Both the position numbers and the translations under genes were made by a program. Below the pieces are notes generated by a model. The model made no database searches, was not told the origin of the DNA, and was given only the letters and a program-made list of their open reading frames with translations. A stretch of 64,000 nucleotides of DNA from Photobacterium jeanii (GTDB taxonomy: Bacteria > Pseudomonadota > Gammaproteobacteria > Enterobacterales > Vibrionaceae), in contig NZ_LVHF01000012.1 in NCBI RefSeq assembly GCF_001650345.1, forward strand, positions 310,001 through 374,000, in the 5' to 3' direction. Shown piece by piece: positions 26,998 through 36,065 of the stretch (positions are counted from its first letter, which is position 1; each line of letters opens with the position of its first letter).

Positions 26998-27657
26998 ATG
27001 AAGTTTAGTCATTGGCTAGTTGCTGGGTGCTGTGCCTCTGCATTGGTATTTTCGAGCGTCACTCAAGCGCAAGAAGTTCAACTGCGCTATAGCAACTTAT
27101 ACAGTAAGCTCAAACAAAATTACAAAGAAGGGCATGATGATGTCCGAATCGCTTTGTTCTTGCTTGATCAACAAACAGGCAAAGCATGCAAAGTTTACAA
27201 AGGTTGGATGCAGAAAGAAGAGCATTTTGAAGAGTTGGTGATCCCTGCTAATAACGAATTGGTGGTACCTGTTGATAAGAATTTACGCCAAGCAAACCCT
27301 GACGTGACTTTTGTTATTGATGATGGCGTGACGTGTGATATGTCGATGCAGGTAATTGCGAATACTGAATATGGCAAGCATATCTCTCGCGAAGACATCA
27401 TGAGCTTGGTGCCGCAAATGAATAATATGCTGTCTGATTTAGGTGGTATGTTTTCATCTTGGTTCATGCCAAGCGTAGAGGGCGTGGTGCTGCATTTCCC
27501 TGAACAAGCTGACGCTAAGATTGTATCGAATCAGGATACGCCATTTCAGCTTCAAGATGGCAAGCTAGTACTAAAATTAAGTCAGCTTAAGGCTAATGAA
27601 TCACTGCCATTACCTGTACCACCTTCAAAAGTGACTCCATGGTTACCACCTAATTAA
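26998..27657 (+). CDS. DUF2987 family exported protein
   Basis: I chose the ATG at 26998 (219 aa). An AAGGAAAGGA site lies directly before it, and it opens with a signal peptide (cut near TQAQ). The upstream frame to 26923 has no leader. The mature protein has the DUF2987 hallmarks (LRYSNLYSKLKQN near the mature N-terminus, then CKVYKGWMQKEEHFEEL). This family is common in Vibrionaceae; its function is not known. It is probably a periplasmic protein and is followed by a strong terminator. Confidence 0.82.
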   Translation: MKFSHWLVAGCCASALVFSSVTQAQEVQLRYSNLYSKLKQNYKEGHDDVRIALFLLDQQTGKACKVYKGWMQKEEHFEELVIPANNELVVPVDKNLRQANPDVTFVIDDGVTCDMSMQVIANTEYGKHISREDIMSLVPQMNNMLSDLGGMFSSWFMPSVEGVVLHFPEQADAKIVSNQDTPFQLQDGKLVLKLSQLKANESLPLPVPPSKVTPWLPPN

Positions 27658-27716
27658 TAGTGCTACCGCCTAATCAATAAGTTTTGCTTAGACGCTTATT
27701 TTTGAATGAAACAAAG

Positions 27717-27750
27717 AAAGGCTTTCAGATTGAAAGCCTTTGTTGTTTTT
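27717..27750 (+). terminator. rho-independent terminator
   Basis: A perfect 10-bp stem (AAAGGCTTTC / GAAAGCCTTT) is followed by GTTGTTTTT. It ends the DUF2987 gene. Confidence 0.85.
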
Positions 27751-27813
27751 GGAGCTAGGTTTAGGTCTCAGGGGCTTGTGAGTTTCACGACCTTTTTCAG
27801 GGGGGGAGGTCAA

Positions 27814-29253
27814 TTAACTCGCGAGCAGGACTTGGTTGATTTCCGTTTTGATATTGTCTGACTGGGTGCCGAAAATCGCTTGTAAGTTATCGCCAATGAC
27901 TAAAACTTCGCGTGCACCGAGCTGTTTTATCTTTTCTATATCAGCTTTTTCCATCGCATGAAGTGTTACTCGCAAGCGAGTGATACAAGCATCGACACTT
28001 TTGATGTTGCTTTTACCACCTAACGCTTGGATAAGGTTTTCAGCCAGTTCTGTACCAATTTCTGCAATTTGGCTGACGTCTTTTTCATCCGCTTCACGTC
28101 CTGGAGTCATTAGATTCAGTTTGCTGATTAACAAGCGGAACACTGTGTAGTACATCAGTGCCCATAGTGGACCTATGATGATAAACAACCAAGCGTTTTG
28201 CGAGAGTGGGTAATAGATCAAGAAGTCGATGGCACCATGAGCAAAAGTGACACTGTGATGGATATCCAATGCGCTAACCAGTGCAAAACCAATCCCTGTA
28301 AAGATACAGTGCAGTACATAAAGCACAGGTGCAACGAACAAGAAAGAGAACTCCATTGGCTCAGTGATACCTGTTAACCATGATGTCAGTGCTGCCGATG
28401 CCATGATACCGCCCACTAACGCACGTTTTTCAGGACGAGCAGAGTGGAAGATCGCGAGTCCAATCGCAGGTAGCGCCCACATAGAGTACATATAGCCACC
28501 AGCAAGGTTACCAGCCGTTGGGTCACCAGCAAGGTAGCGTTGGATTTCCCCTTTGATCACCGCACCGGTTTCTGGATTCACATATTCACCTACTTCGAAG
28601 AAGAACGGTACGTTCCAAATATGGTGTAAACCAAATGGGATCAGTGAGCGTTCAACAAAGCCGTAAATACCGAAAGCAAGCGTTGGACTTTGGTAAGCAG
28701 CCCAATGAGAGAAGGTGTTGATCAAGTTGCCAATTGGCGGCCAAACGTAGCTCATAACAATACCGAGGGCGATGGCGCTTAAGCCTGTCACGATAGGTAC
28801 AAAGCGTTTACCCGCAAAGAAGCCTAAGTATTCAGGAAGCTTGATATTGTAGAACTTGTTGTACATTACAGAGGCGATAGCACCGATGGCAATACCACCA
28901 AACACACCGGTATTTATGGTTGGAATACCGATCACTTGCGCTGTTTCGATACCGTGAATCTTCGCCATCACACCCATGGTGGCAGTTAAAATCGCGAAGC
29001 CAACGGTTGCAGCAAGACCTGCAACACCATCGTTATCACTAAGCCCGAGAGCGACACCAATCGCAAAGATTAATGCCAGATTACTGAAAACAGCATCACC
29101 TGACATTGCCATAATTTCAGATACTACGGTGGGCAGAAATTCAAATTTTGCTGAGCCGATACCAAGCAATAAGCCGGCGATAGGTAGTACAGCGACGGGT
29201 AGCATGAGCGACCGTCCGATCCTTTGTAAGAGTCCAAATGTTGCGCTGATCAT
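27814..29253 (-). CDS. ptsG: PTS glucose-family transporter subunit IIBC
   Basis: The 479-aa protein is an inner-membrane EIIC domain (residues ~1-375, about ten helices, with GITEPMEFSFLFVAP and AGKRFVPI) plus a C-terminal EIIB domain (~400-479). The phosphorylated Cys423 in DACITRLR aligns with Cys421 of E. coli PtsG. I use the ATG at 29253, which aligns with the E. coli start and has an AAGGA eight bases upstream. A longer frame would begin with GTG. It imports and phosphorylates glucose or a related sugar. It is divergent from a two-component system with its own sugar-binding protein, which probably regulates it. Confidence 0.9.
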   Translation of the reverse strand: MISATFGLLQRIGRSLMLPVAVLPIAGLLLGIGSAKFEFLPTVVSEIMAMSGDAVFSNLALIFAIGVALGLSDNDGVAGLAATVGFAILTATMGVMAKIHGIETAQVIGIPTINTGVFGGIAIGAIASVMYNKFYNIKLPEYLGFFAGKRFVPIVTGLSAIALGIVMSYVWPPIGNLINTFSHWAAYQSPTLAFGIYGFVERSLIPFGLHHIWNVPFFFEVGEYVNPETGAVIKGEIQRYLAGDPTAGNLAGGYMYSMWALPAIGLAIFHSARPEKRALVGGIMASAALTSWLTGITEPMEFSFLFVAPVLYVLHCIFTGIGFALVSALDIHHSVTFAHGAIDFLIYYPLSQNAWLFIIIGPLWALMYYTVFRLLISKLNLMTPGREADEKDVSQIAEIGTELAENLIQALGGKSNIKSVDACITRLRVTLHAMEKADIEKIKQLGAREVLVIGDNLQAIFGTQSDNIKTEINQVLLAS

Positions 29254-29443
29254 TGTAGTCATCCTTTTTTGATTCACGTACTAGGGTCAACAGACGCTAT
29301 TTAGAATATCGAACGTGCTCTTGGTGAAGGTTAAAGATCGTCAGCGGTTTGTAAGAGAGTGCTTACAAAACTTTCGGCTACCTGACTCGCGATACATGGA
29401 TCAGCTGTATATAATGCAACGAGTTGAAAATGCGAGCCGTATC

Positions 29444-30148
29444 ATGGAACAAAAGACACTGTTAGTTGTTGATGACAATGAAGAAATTAGAGACGCGCTG
29501 AGTGAGTATCTAACTCGTTCAGGCTTTATTGTTCACCTTGCTGAAGACGGTGATGCCATGTGGCAGTGTTTAGCAAAACATGATGTGAACTTGATCATTC
29601 TTGACATCATGTTACCCGGTGATGATGGCTTGACCCTTTGTAGTAAAATCCGCCAAACCTCGCATGTGCCTATTATCATGCTCACCGCAGTTACTGATGA
29701 GATAGACCGTATTGCTGGGTTGGAAATAGGGGCAGATGACTACATCACCAAAACCTTTAGCCCACGAGAACTGCTAGCACGCATAAAGGCCTTACTGCGC
29801 CGTAGTCAGTTTACCTCGACCATTCCGCTTAACCGAAAATTACGATTTTTAGATTGGACTTTCGATACTGTAAAACGGCAACTCAGTCATATTGATGGCA
29901 ATGCAATAAAACTGTCGGGCAGTGATTATTCTTTGTTGCTTATGATGCTGCAAAACCCTAACAAGTTACTCAGTCGAGATGATATTGCTCAATGTATTTG
30001 GGGACGTGATGCCGATCCTTTCGAGCGTGGTATTGATGTGCAAATGAGCCGCTTACGTAAGCACTTTAATGATGTCGATCGTTCATTAATCGTTACCGTG
30101 CGAAACAAAGGTTATATGTTAGCGGTTGATGCCATTAGCGAAGAATAA
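29444..30148 (+). CDS. OmpR-family response regulator
   Basis: This 234-aa regulator has a receiver domain (acidic DDN near residues 9-11, phospho-acceptor Asp54 in LIILDIMLPGDDG, T-loop MLTAV). A C-terminal winged helix (SDYSLLLMML, RGIDVQMSRLRKHF) follows. I start it at the ATG at 29444, directly before the receiver fold. The upstream frame from 29315 adds ~43 residues unlike a receiver domain. The histidine kinase gene begins 4 bases after its stop. It is probably the regulator of the divergent ptsG. Confidence 0.9.
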   Translation: MEQKTLLVVDDNEEIRDALSEYLTRSGFIVHLAEDGDAMWQCLAKHDVNLIILDIMLPGDDGLTLCSKIRQTSHVPIIMLTAVTDEIDRIAGLEIGADDYITKTFSPRELLARIKALLRRSQFTSTIPLNRKLRFLDWTFDTVKRQLSHIDGNAIKLSGSDYSLLLMMLQNPNKLLSRDDIAQCIWGRDADPFERGIDVQMSRLRKHFNDVDRSLIVTVRNKGYMLAVDAISEE

Positions 30149-30152
30149 AGGC

Positions 30153-31604
30153 ATGAGTAAATCTATTCGCAACTCTTTAATTTTCCGTTTTAGCTTTGCT
30201 TTATTGGTCGTGATCACTGCGGCTGAACTCGTTGCAGGGGCCATTTGGTTTTATGCCAGCAAAGTTGATAAACAAGATACCGCCAAAGACACCATGGTGA
30301 GCTTGTCTGGCTCAGTTGTGGAAACGTTTGAGTATTTCCAATCATTACCTGTTAATTATCGTCACTTGATTTTAGGTCAACTGCGAGAGGCGGGGGCGAC
30401 ACGCTTTTTCATCTCAATTAACAGCAACCCATTAGAGATCGATAATTTGGCGAAGATAACTTTTGCTGATTGGTTAACTGATTACACGCACGACCTATTG
30501 CAAGAAGAATTAGATAATGTCGGTGATATTCGCGTTTCTATCACTAATCGCGACGAGATAAAGCTTTTTAACAGCGGCATTAAGTTGAACGAATTACCAC
30601 AAATTTGGACGCGGTACGGCTTAGCGCTGAGTGAGTTGGATTTACCGATAGTCGTTATACAAATCGAAATGCAGCCTGATGAGTGGTTCTATATTGCCTC
30701 TGTTTTGCCGTTATCTTTTTCAGCGCTTACGACTCAGTTTATCGATATGCGCCAAGTGATCTTTCTTATTATCGCTACCGCATTGTTGATGTTGTGTACC
30801 ACGCGTTTGTTGCAGCGTGAGTTTCGACCTATTAAAAAGCTCGCTAAATCAGCGACTTTAATGGGCTCTACATTGAGTTTGATGGAGATTAAAGAAGAAG
30901 GCAGTAACGAAACACGTGCCGCCATTCACGCCTTTAACAAGATGAATCGCCGTATTCAGGCATATATGGCTGATCGCGACATGCTGTTTAGTGCCATCTC
31001 ACACGATTTAAAAACCCCGTTAGCATGCCTGAAGTTTCGAACTGAAATGCTTGATGACGACAAGACTCGGCTTAAGTTTGAAAAGTTGCTCAACGATATG
31101 GATGCCATGCTCCACGGCGCTTTACAGTGTATTCGTGATACCGATGCGCACGAGCCGTTAGAGCAGATCAACATTAGTCGTCTGTTGGCTGATATTGCCG
31201 ATGATTATAACTTTGACGCCGCGATCAATTCGCCAAGGGTGGAAATTATTGGTGAAAAAGACGTTCTATATCTGGGTAAACCTGTCGCTATCAAACGCTG
31301 TCTTCACAACTTAATCGATAACGGAGTGCGCTACGGCAATAAGGTGGCGGTGACAATTGATACCAGTACCAGTGAATCAGCATTGGTCGTGATTATTCGA
31401 GACTTTGGCGAAGGGCTCACTCAGCAGCAAATTGATCGTGTATTTGAACCTTATTATCGAGCGGATCGCAAAGACCAGTCGGGCTCAGGATTAGGCCTGA
31501 CAATTTCACGCAGTATTGCGCGTTCTCATGGTGGTGATTTATTGCTACGTAACCATGCAGAGCAAGGGCTAGAAGTACAAGTCATTCTATCGAGAGAAAC
31601 ATGA
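30153..31604 (+). CDS. sensor histidine kinase with periplasmic domain
   Basis: This 483-aa kinase has a first membrane helix near residues 10-32, a ~160-residue periplasmic sensor domain, and a second helix near 200-217. A HAMP-like linker follows, then the phospho-acceptor His284 in AISHDLKTPL, and the ATPase boxes (NLIDNGVRYG, DFGEGL, GSGLGLTIS). I chose the ATG at 30153, which has an AAGG site. It overlaps the following sugar-binding-protein gene by four bases. The inferred input is the ligand-loaded binding protein, in the periplasm. Confidence 0.9.
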   Translation: MSKSIRNSLIFRFSFALLVVITAAELVAGAIWFYASKVDKQDTAKDTMVSLSGSVVETFEYFQSLPVNYRHLILGQLREAGATRFFISINSNPLEIDNLAKITFADWLTDYTHDLLQEELDNVGDIRVSITNRDEIKLFNSGIKLNELPQIWTRYGLALSELDLPIVVIQIEMQPDEWFYIASVLPLSFSALTTQFIDMRQVIFLIIATALLMLCTTRLLQREFRPIKKLAKSATLMGSTLSLMEIKEEGSNETRAAIHAFNKMNRRIQAYMADRDMLFSAISHDLKTPLACLKFRTEMLDDDKTRLKFEKLLNDMDAMLHGALQCIRDTDAHEPLEQINISRLLADIADDYNFDAAINSPRVEIIGEKDVLYLGKPVAIKRCLHNLIDNGVRYGNKVAVTIDTSTSESALVVIIRDFGEGLTQQQIDRVFEPYYRADRKDQSGSGLGLTISRSIARSHGGDLLLRNHAEQGLEVQVILSRET

Positions 31605-32881
31605 AGAAATTAGCATTATTGGTTGGCTTATATTCAGGCGCTGCGTTGTCAGCACCTACAATAGCGCCAGAACAGGTATCTGATACGCAGCAAGGTGATG
31701 CGATACATTTTCTTCATTGGTGGACATCTAAAGGTGAGATAGCGGCGAACGCAATTTTGAAAAGCACCATTAAAGATCAAGGCTTACAGGTGATCGATGT
31801 ACCAGTAAAAGGTGGCGGTGGTTTACCTGCAAAATCAATCTTACAAGCGCGAGCGATTGCTGGTAATCCACCTGATATCGCTCAAATGGAAGGCCCTGCA
31901 ATTCGAGCTTGGGCAAAGCTTGGTTTTTTGTATCCAGTAACAAGTGCTGCGCTTCAACAAAACTGGGATGCTAATCTTTATCCATTTATCCGTGGTATTC
32001 ACCGTTACCAGCAGGACTACTATGCGGTGCCAATAACCGTTCATAGACTGAATTGGATGTGGATCAACACCCAAAAACTCAAGCAAGCAGGGCTCAGTGT
32101 GCCAACGACTTGGGACGAGATGTTATCGACGTTTGCGGAGTTAAAAAAACAAGGTATTAAGCCATTAGCTTTGGGAAATGAATCGTGGCAGGTGGTGCAG
32201 TTATTTGAAAATATCGCCTTTAGCTTGGGTGGCGCCAATTATTATCGCAAAGCTTTTATTGAACTCGATAGTGAGGCGCTAGGTAGCGATATCACCTATG
32301 AAGCGCTAGCCAAGTTTCGCGCGCTGAGTGATCTATTATCTGACTATGTCACCAAGAAACAGTGGGATGAAGCAACGCACGATTTATTGCGTGGTGAATA
32401 TGTTTTTCAGATCTCTGGAGACTGGATTGCTGGCGAGTTAATGCAAGATGGGGTGCTACCTGCTGAGATTAGCTGTTATCCGGTACCATCAAAAAACAGC
32501 GGCTTTTTGTATAACATTGATAGCTTCGCGTTCTTTAAGAACGCTACTTTCAAAAAGACGAAAGCTAAGCTGGTATCAGAAGCGTTGGCAAAATCTGAGT
32601 TTCTTTATGATTTTAATCAGGTGAAAGGTTCAATTCCTGCACGTCATGATATTTCTTTATCGGGTTACAATCGCTGCGCGGTGAAGTCAAAGCAAGACCT
32701 TCACTTAGCAATAGAGCAGGGCACTGTGATGCCTAGTATTGTCGACTCAATGGCTGTGAGCCCCTTGATCCAAAAAGCAGCATTGGGTGAGCTATATCGC
32801 TTTTTTAATGACCCAAGTATTACACCTCAAGAAGTGGTACTCCATTTACAAAATGTGAGCAAAACAGGGGTGAGTTTCTAA
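31601..32881 (+). CDS. orphan sugar-binding protein (solute-binding family 1), likely co-sensor
   Basis: The 426-aa protein has a signal peptide (cut near LSA, residue ~17) and the family 1 carbohydrate-binding fold: FLHWWTSKGE near residues 33-42, GGGLPAKSIL, AGNPPDIAQMEG, YAVPITVHRLNWMWIN and LRGEYVFQISGDW. It resembles GtsA-type glucose or mannose binding proteins. No ABC permease or ATPase gene is nearby. Its ATG overlaps the kinase stop (ATGA), so it is translated with the kinase and is more likely a ligand-presenting sensor than part of a transporter. Confidence 0.85.
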   Translation: MKKLALLVGLYSGAALSAPTIAPEQVSDTQQGDAIHFLHWWTSKGEIAANAILKSTIKDQGLQVIDVPVKGGGGLPAKSILQARAIAGNPPDIAQMEGPAIRAWAKLGFLYPVTSAALQQNWDANLYPFIRGIHRYQQDYYAVPITVHRLNWMWINTQKLKQAGLSVPTTWDEMLSTFAELKKQGIKPLALGNESWQVVQLFENIAFSLGGANYYRKAFIELDSEALGSDITYEALAKFRALSDLLSDYVTKKQWDEATHDLLRGEYVFQISGDWIAGELMQDGVLPAEISCYPVPSKNSGFLYNIDSFAFFKNATFKKTKAKLVSEALAKSEFLYDFNQVKGSIPARHDISLSGYNRCAVKSKQDLHLAIEQGTVMPSIVDSMAVSPLIQKAALGELYRFFNDPSITPQEVVLHLQNVSKTGVSF

Positions 32882-32911
32882 TGATTAACAGGTTAATAAC
32901 GCATTATTAGG

Positions 32912-32926
32912 ACGTCTTTAAGACGT
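32912..32926. other. short perfect palindrome
   Basis: ACGTCTT-T-AAGACGT follows the sugar-binding-protein stop by about 30 bases. It is followed by AATGATGATTT and not a T-run, so it is either a weak terminator or a protein-binding site upstream of pepT. Confidence 0.4.
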
Positions 32927-33108
32927 AATGATGATTTATTACTTTGTCTAACATCCTAATTACCAATAACTATTTTCTTGTTTTGTGTGCTGGGTTTAAG
33001 TTTTATCGCTTTTTTTTAGTAAAAGCTGACCCACCGCAATTTTCATTTACAATTTCATCTTATGATGGCTGCTCTGATACGATTTATTGTTACTTATAAG
33101 AGTGGATC

Positions 33109-34338
33109 ATGGATAAATTAATTGAGCGATTTTTACGATACGTTAGCTTTGACTCTCAATCTAACCCTCAAGTGACACACTGTCCGAGTACTCCTGGGCA
33201 AATGGTTCTGGCAGAGCAAATCAAACGTGAATTGGAAGAACTGGAACTGTGCGACGTTACGCTCGACGAGCACGGTTACCTAATGGCTCGCTTGCCTTCA
33301 AATGTGGACCATCATGTACCAGCCATTGGCTTTATTGCTCACATGGATACCGCGCCAGATGCGTCAGGTAAAGATGTAAAACCACAAATCATTGAAAACT
33401 ACCGTGGTGGTGATATTGCATTGGGTGTGGGTGATGAAATCCTATCACCAATACAGTACCCAGACTTGAACAAGTTACACGGTCACAACATCATCACAAC
33501 TGATGGTACAACCTTGCTGGGTGCAGATAACAAAGCCGGTGTTGCTGAAATCATGACAGCCATCGCGCACCTTAAAGCAAATCCTGAAATCAAACATGGC
33601 GACATTTGCATTGGTTTCACACCAGATGAAGAAATTGGTCGTGGTGCGAATCTGTTTGATGTTGAGAAGTTTAAAGCAGAGTGGGCTTACACCATTGATG
33701 GCGGTCCAATCGGTGAATTGGAGTACGAAAACTTCAATGCAACATCAGCGAATGTGATCTGTCATGGTGTTAACGTACACCCAGGTACTGCGAAAGGTAA
33801 AATGGTGAATGCCATGGCTATCGCAGCGAAATTCCAGTTAATGATGCCAGCGGAAGAAACCCCTGAGTGCACAGAAGGTTACGAAGGTTTCTATCACCTA
33901 ACATCAATGGATGGCGGTGTAGCGAACACTAAACTTGAGTACATCATTCGTGACTTCGACCGCGACAGTTTAGAACAGCGTAAAGCTTTCATGCAGCAAA
34001 AAGTTGATGAGCTAAATGCGGCGCTTGAAAAAGGTCATGTTGAGCTACAACTTCAAGACAGCTACTACAACATGCGTGAAATGGTTGAGCCTCATCCACA
34101 CGTCATTGAGTACGCGAAAGAAGCGATGATTGCCTGTGATGTGCAACCAAACATCAAGCCAATTCGTGGCGGTACAGATGGTGCTCGCTTGTCTTTCAAA
34201 GGCTTGCCTTGTCCAAACATTTTCACTGGCGGCTATAACTTCCACGGCATTCACGAGTTCATTACCGTTGAAGGTATGGAACTTGCGGTGAAAGTGATTG
34301 TTAAACTAGCTGAAACAACGGCTGAGAAATACAAGTAA
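33109..34338 (+). CDS. pepT: peptidase T (tripeptide aminopeptidase)
   Basis: The 409-aa M20-family enzyme removes the N-terminal residue from tripeptides in the cytoplasm. Zinc-site motifs are visible: [10 protein letters not shown] near residues 78-87, [12 protein letters not shown] near 139-150 and the catalytic pair [11 protein letters not shown] near 173-183. The C-terminal HGIHEF motif carries another zinc ligand. Length matches E. coli PepT (408). It is monocistronic, and the terminator downstream is strong. PepT is FNR-activated in enteric bacteria, but I saw no clear FNR box here. Confidence 0.96.
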   Translation: MDKLIERFLRYVSFDSQSNPQVTHCPSTPGQMVLAEQIKRELEELELCDVTLDEHGYLMARLPSNVDHHVPAIGFIAHMDTAPDASGKDVKPQIIENYRGGDIALGVGDEILSPIQYPDLNKLHGHNIITTDGTTLLGADNKAGVAEIMTAIAHLKANPEIKHGDICIGFTPDEEIGRGANLFDVEKFKAEWAYTIDGGPIGELEYENFNATSANVICHGVNVHPGTAKGKMVNAMAIAAKFQLMMPAEETPECTEGYEGFYHLTSMDGGVANTKLEYIIRDFDRDSLEQRKAFMQQKVDELNAALEKGHVELQLQDSYYNMREMVEPHPHVIEYAKEAMIACDVQPNIKPIRGGTDGARLSFKGLPCPNIFTGGYNFHGIHEFITVEGMELAVKVIVKLAETTAEKYK

Positions 34339-34376
34339 CGCTTGTTCTTGTTAGCTAAGTGAGACAAGAAAAGAAT

Positions 34377-34412
34377 AAAGCCTGCAACATGTAATGTGGC
34401 AGGCTTTTTAGC
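34377..34412 (+). terminator. terminator of pepT
   Basis: The outer stem AAAGCCTGC / GCAGGCTTT, with an inner ACAT / ATGT pair, is followed by TTTTTAG. Confidence 0.85.
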
Positions 34413-34438
34413 ATCAGGCGTTTACCCGTAATATCAGA

Positions 34439-34747
34439 TTATTTTTTGTCTTGCTTCGTTAGATCTTGCTCAGAAAGCTTGGCAAAGTCTTCAACTTGTT
34501 GGTGTTTGTTGAATCCATCAACAACCCAGTTATTTAGGTGCTTCAAAATCGCAGTGATTGCGTGATCTTTTGTACCGTGATCGCCAGTTTTTACTTCAAG
34601 TTGTTCTTTGGCGTGCAAACCAGTTTGGTCTTCTGCAATGTGTAGCCAATCAGGGTGCCAGTAGTAACTCTTCCCATCTTCGGTGATCCAGTTGTGGACG
34701 CCACTGTTTTCACCTTTGTAATTTAAATCATGTGCTTTGTATTTCAT
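34439..34747 (-). CDS. hypothetical small soluble protein (102 aa)
   Basis: I do not recognise this 102-aa protein. It has no signal peptide or membrane segment. It is rich in His, Lys, Asp and Trp (SYYWHPDWLHIAED near residues 27-40) and ends in a charged, lysine-rich tail. An AAGGAACC site lies before the ATG. It is a cytoplasmic protein of unknown function and stands as a single gene. Confidence 0.6.
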   Translation of the reverse strand: MKYKAHDLNYKGENSGVHNWITEDGKSYYWHPDWLHIAEDQTGLHAKEQLEVKTGDHGTKDHAITAILKHLNNWVVDGFNKHQQVEDFAKLSEQDLTKQDKK

Positions 34748-35074
34748 GTTGGTTCCTTGAAAGAGCAGGGTTTACGCCTTGAGTATAGATGAGCCTCTCT
34801 TTTCATTATGAAATCCAGTTAACATTTTGCACAAAATATTGACTTGAATAGTCAGTTTTTTACGAGTGAAATCATTTCGTTCTCAATGCGTTATTCTTTT
34901 TGTGTTATTTACACGCTACTCTTGGTTACAGCTTGTTACAACTAAAATATTGCTGAGAATTTAGCTTGGTGGCTTACTACAGACTCATTCTAACCAAGAG
35001 GCAAAAATAACTTATATGGACGACCCCACGAGTCGCTCGTTCCTTACTTACTCCATTTTCCTGGAGTATGCATC
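34748..35074. other. intergenic region upstream of the TerC-family gene
   Basis: This 327-bp region contains the promoters of the flanking divergent genes. TerC genes are sometimes preceded by the yybP-ykoY manganese riboswitch. I looked for its conserved GGGGAGUA-type core and did not find a convincing match. No gene was seen. Confidence 0.45.
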
Positions 35075-35839
35075 ATGCTAGAACTTTTCCTTCAACCTGA
35101 AGCGCTGATTATTTTGGCAACCTTGTTCACTCTAGAGGTGGTATTAGGTGTCGATAACGTCGTGTTTATCTCTGTATTATGCGAACGCCTACCAGCTCAT
35201 CAACGTAAACTCGCACGTAATCTTGGCATCGGTTTAGCCGTGTTAACACGTATTGGTTTGGTATTCTCAATCAGTTGGGTTATGTCTTTAACCACGCCGT
35301 TATTTACTGTCTTTGGCAGTGCGTTCAATGGTCGTGATCTGATTATGATCTTCGGCGGTGCATTCTTGTTAGCAAAAAGCTTAAAAGAATTATGGATGTG
35401 GCTGCTACACGATGAACAACAAACCGCAAGTACAGTTAGAGCTGGTATTGCACTGGTGTTATTGCAGATTGTTGCGGTTGATGCCGTATTCTCGATGGAC
35501 TCAGTGATCACCGCCGTTGGTATGACAGACGAAGTACCACTGATGGTTGCCGCGATTTTGGCATCAGCCGTAGTGATGGTGCTATGTGCTGAGAAAATTA
35601 ACCGCTGCGTGACGGACTACCCGGGCTTTAAAACACTTGCGCTACTGTTCTTAGTCTTGCTTGGTGGTTTGCTGATGGCTGAAGGTTTTGCGATTCACGT
35701 TAACAAAGGGTATGTGTACTTTGCGATGGCCTTCGGACTGGTCATGGAAAGTTGTCATATCTTGCTCAAGCGCAAACACAAAGCGGTATTCAACCGTGTT
35801 TATCCAAATCAGATTGGTTGGGCAGTGAAAGCGCCGTAG
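35075..35839 (+). CDS. TerC-family membrane protein (YgdQ-like)
   Basis: This 254-aa protein has about seven membrane helices and the family's conserved acidic motifs in the membrane: LEVVLGVDNVVFISVL near residues 20-35, and VDAVFSMDSVITAVG near 139-153. These resemble the metal-binding sites of TerC/Alx manganese exporters. It lacks CBS or CorC domains, so it matches the short YgdQ type. Metal export, probably Mn2+, is inferred from the family. A TGGAG site precedes the ATG. Confidence 0.85.
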   Translation: MLELFLQPEALIILATLFTLEVVLGVDNVVFISVLCERLPAHQRKLARNLGIGLAVLTRIGLVFSISWVMSLTTPLFTVFGSAFNGRDLIMIFGGAFLLAKSLKELWMWLLHDEQQTASTVRAGIALVLLQIVAVDAVFSMDSVITAVGMTDEVPLMVAAILASAVVMVLCAEKINRCVTDYPGFKTLALLFLVLLGGLLMAEGFAIHVNKGYVYFAMAFGLVMESCHILLKRKHKAVFNRVYPNQIGWAVKAP

Positions 35840-35973
35840 TTAATCAATAGTCACTTAGCGCTGAGCTAGCACGCTGACATTAAGTTATTTCCCGAGGCAG
35901 AATTTAGCGCTCATGATCATTACATGCGCACTTGTTCTGCCTTTGTTTTATCTCGTGATGCAAATAAACAGCT

Positions 35974-36000
35974 TATTTGAATCACTATTTGATTTGAATA
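35974..36000. promoter_or_regulatory. operator-like palindrome A upstream of fic
   Basis: TATTTGAATCA, a 5-base spacer, then TGATTTGAATA: an 11-bp inverted repeat with one mismatch. It is repeated 34 bases downstream as site B. Confidence 0.7.
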
Positions 36001-36007
36001 GATAGCT

Positions 36008-36034
36008 TATTTGAATCATAATTTGATTCAAATA
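36008..36034. promoter_or_regulatory. operator-like palindrome B upstream of fic
   Basis: TATTTGAATCA-TAATT-TGATTCAAATA is a perfect 11-bp inverted repeat. It lies 34 bases after site A (about three helical turns), ends 31 bases before the Fic start codon, and is followed by a half-site TTGAATCA at 36045-36052. It is probably a binding site for the C-terminal winged helix of the Fic protein or for another repressor. Confidence 0.75.
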
Positions 36035-36065
36035 GCGTTGTTAATTGAATCATGAAGGAAAGCTA

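Noticed and set aside
34748-35074. yybP-ykoY manganese riboswitch before the TerC-family gene
   Set aside because: I did not find the conserved core or paired stems, and the gene is of the short YgdQ type, which usually lacks the riboswitch.
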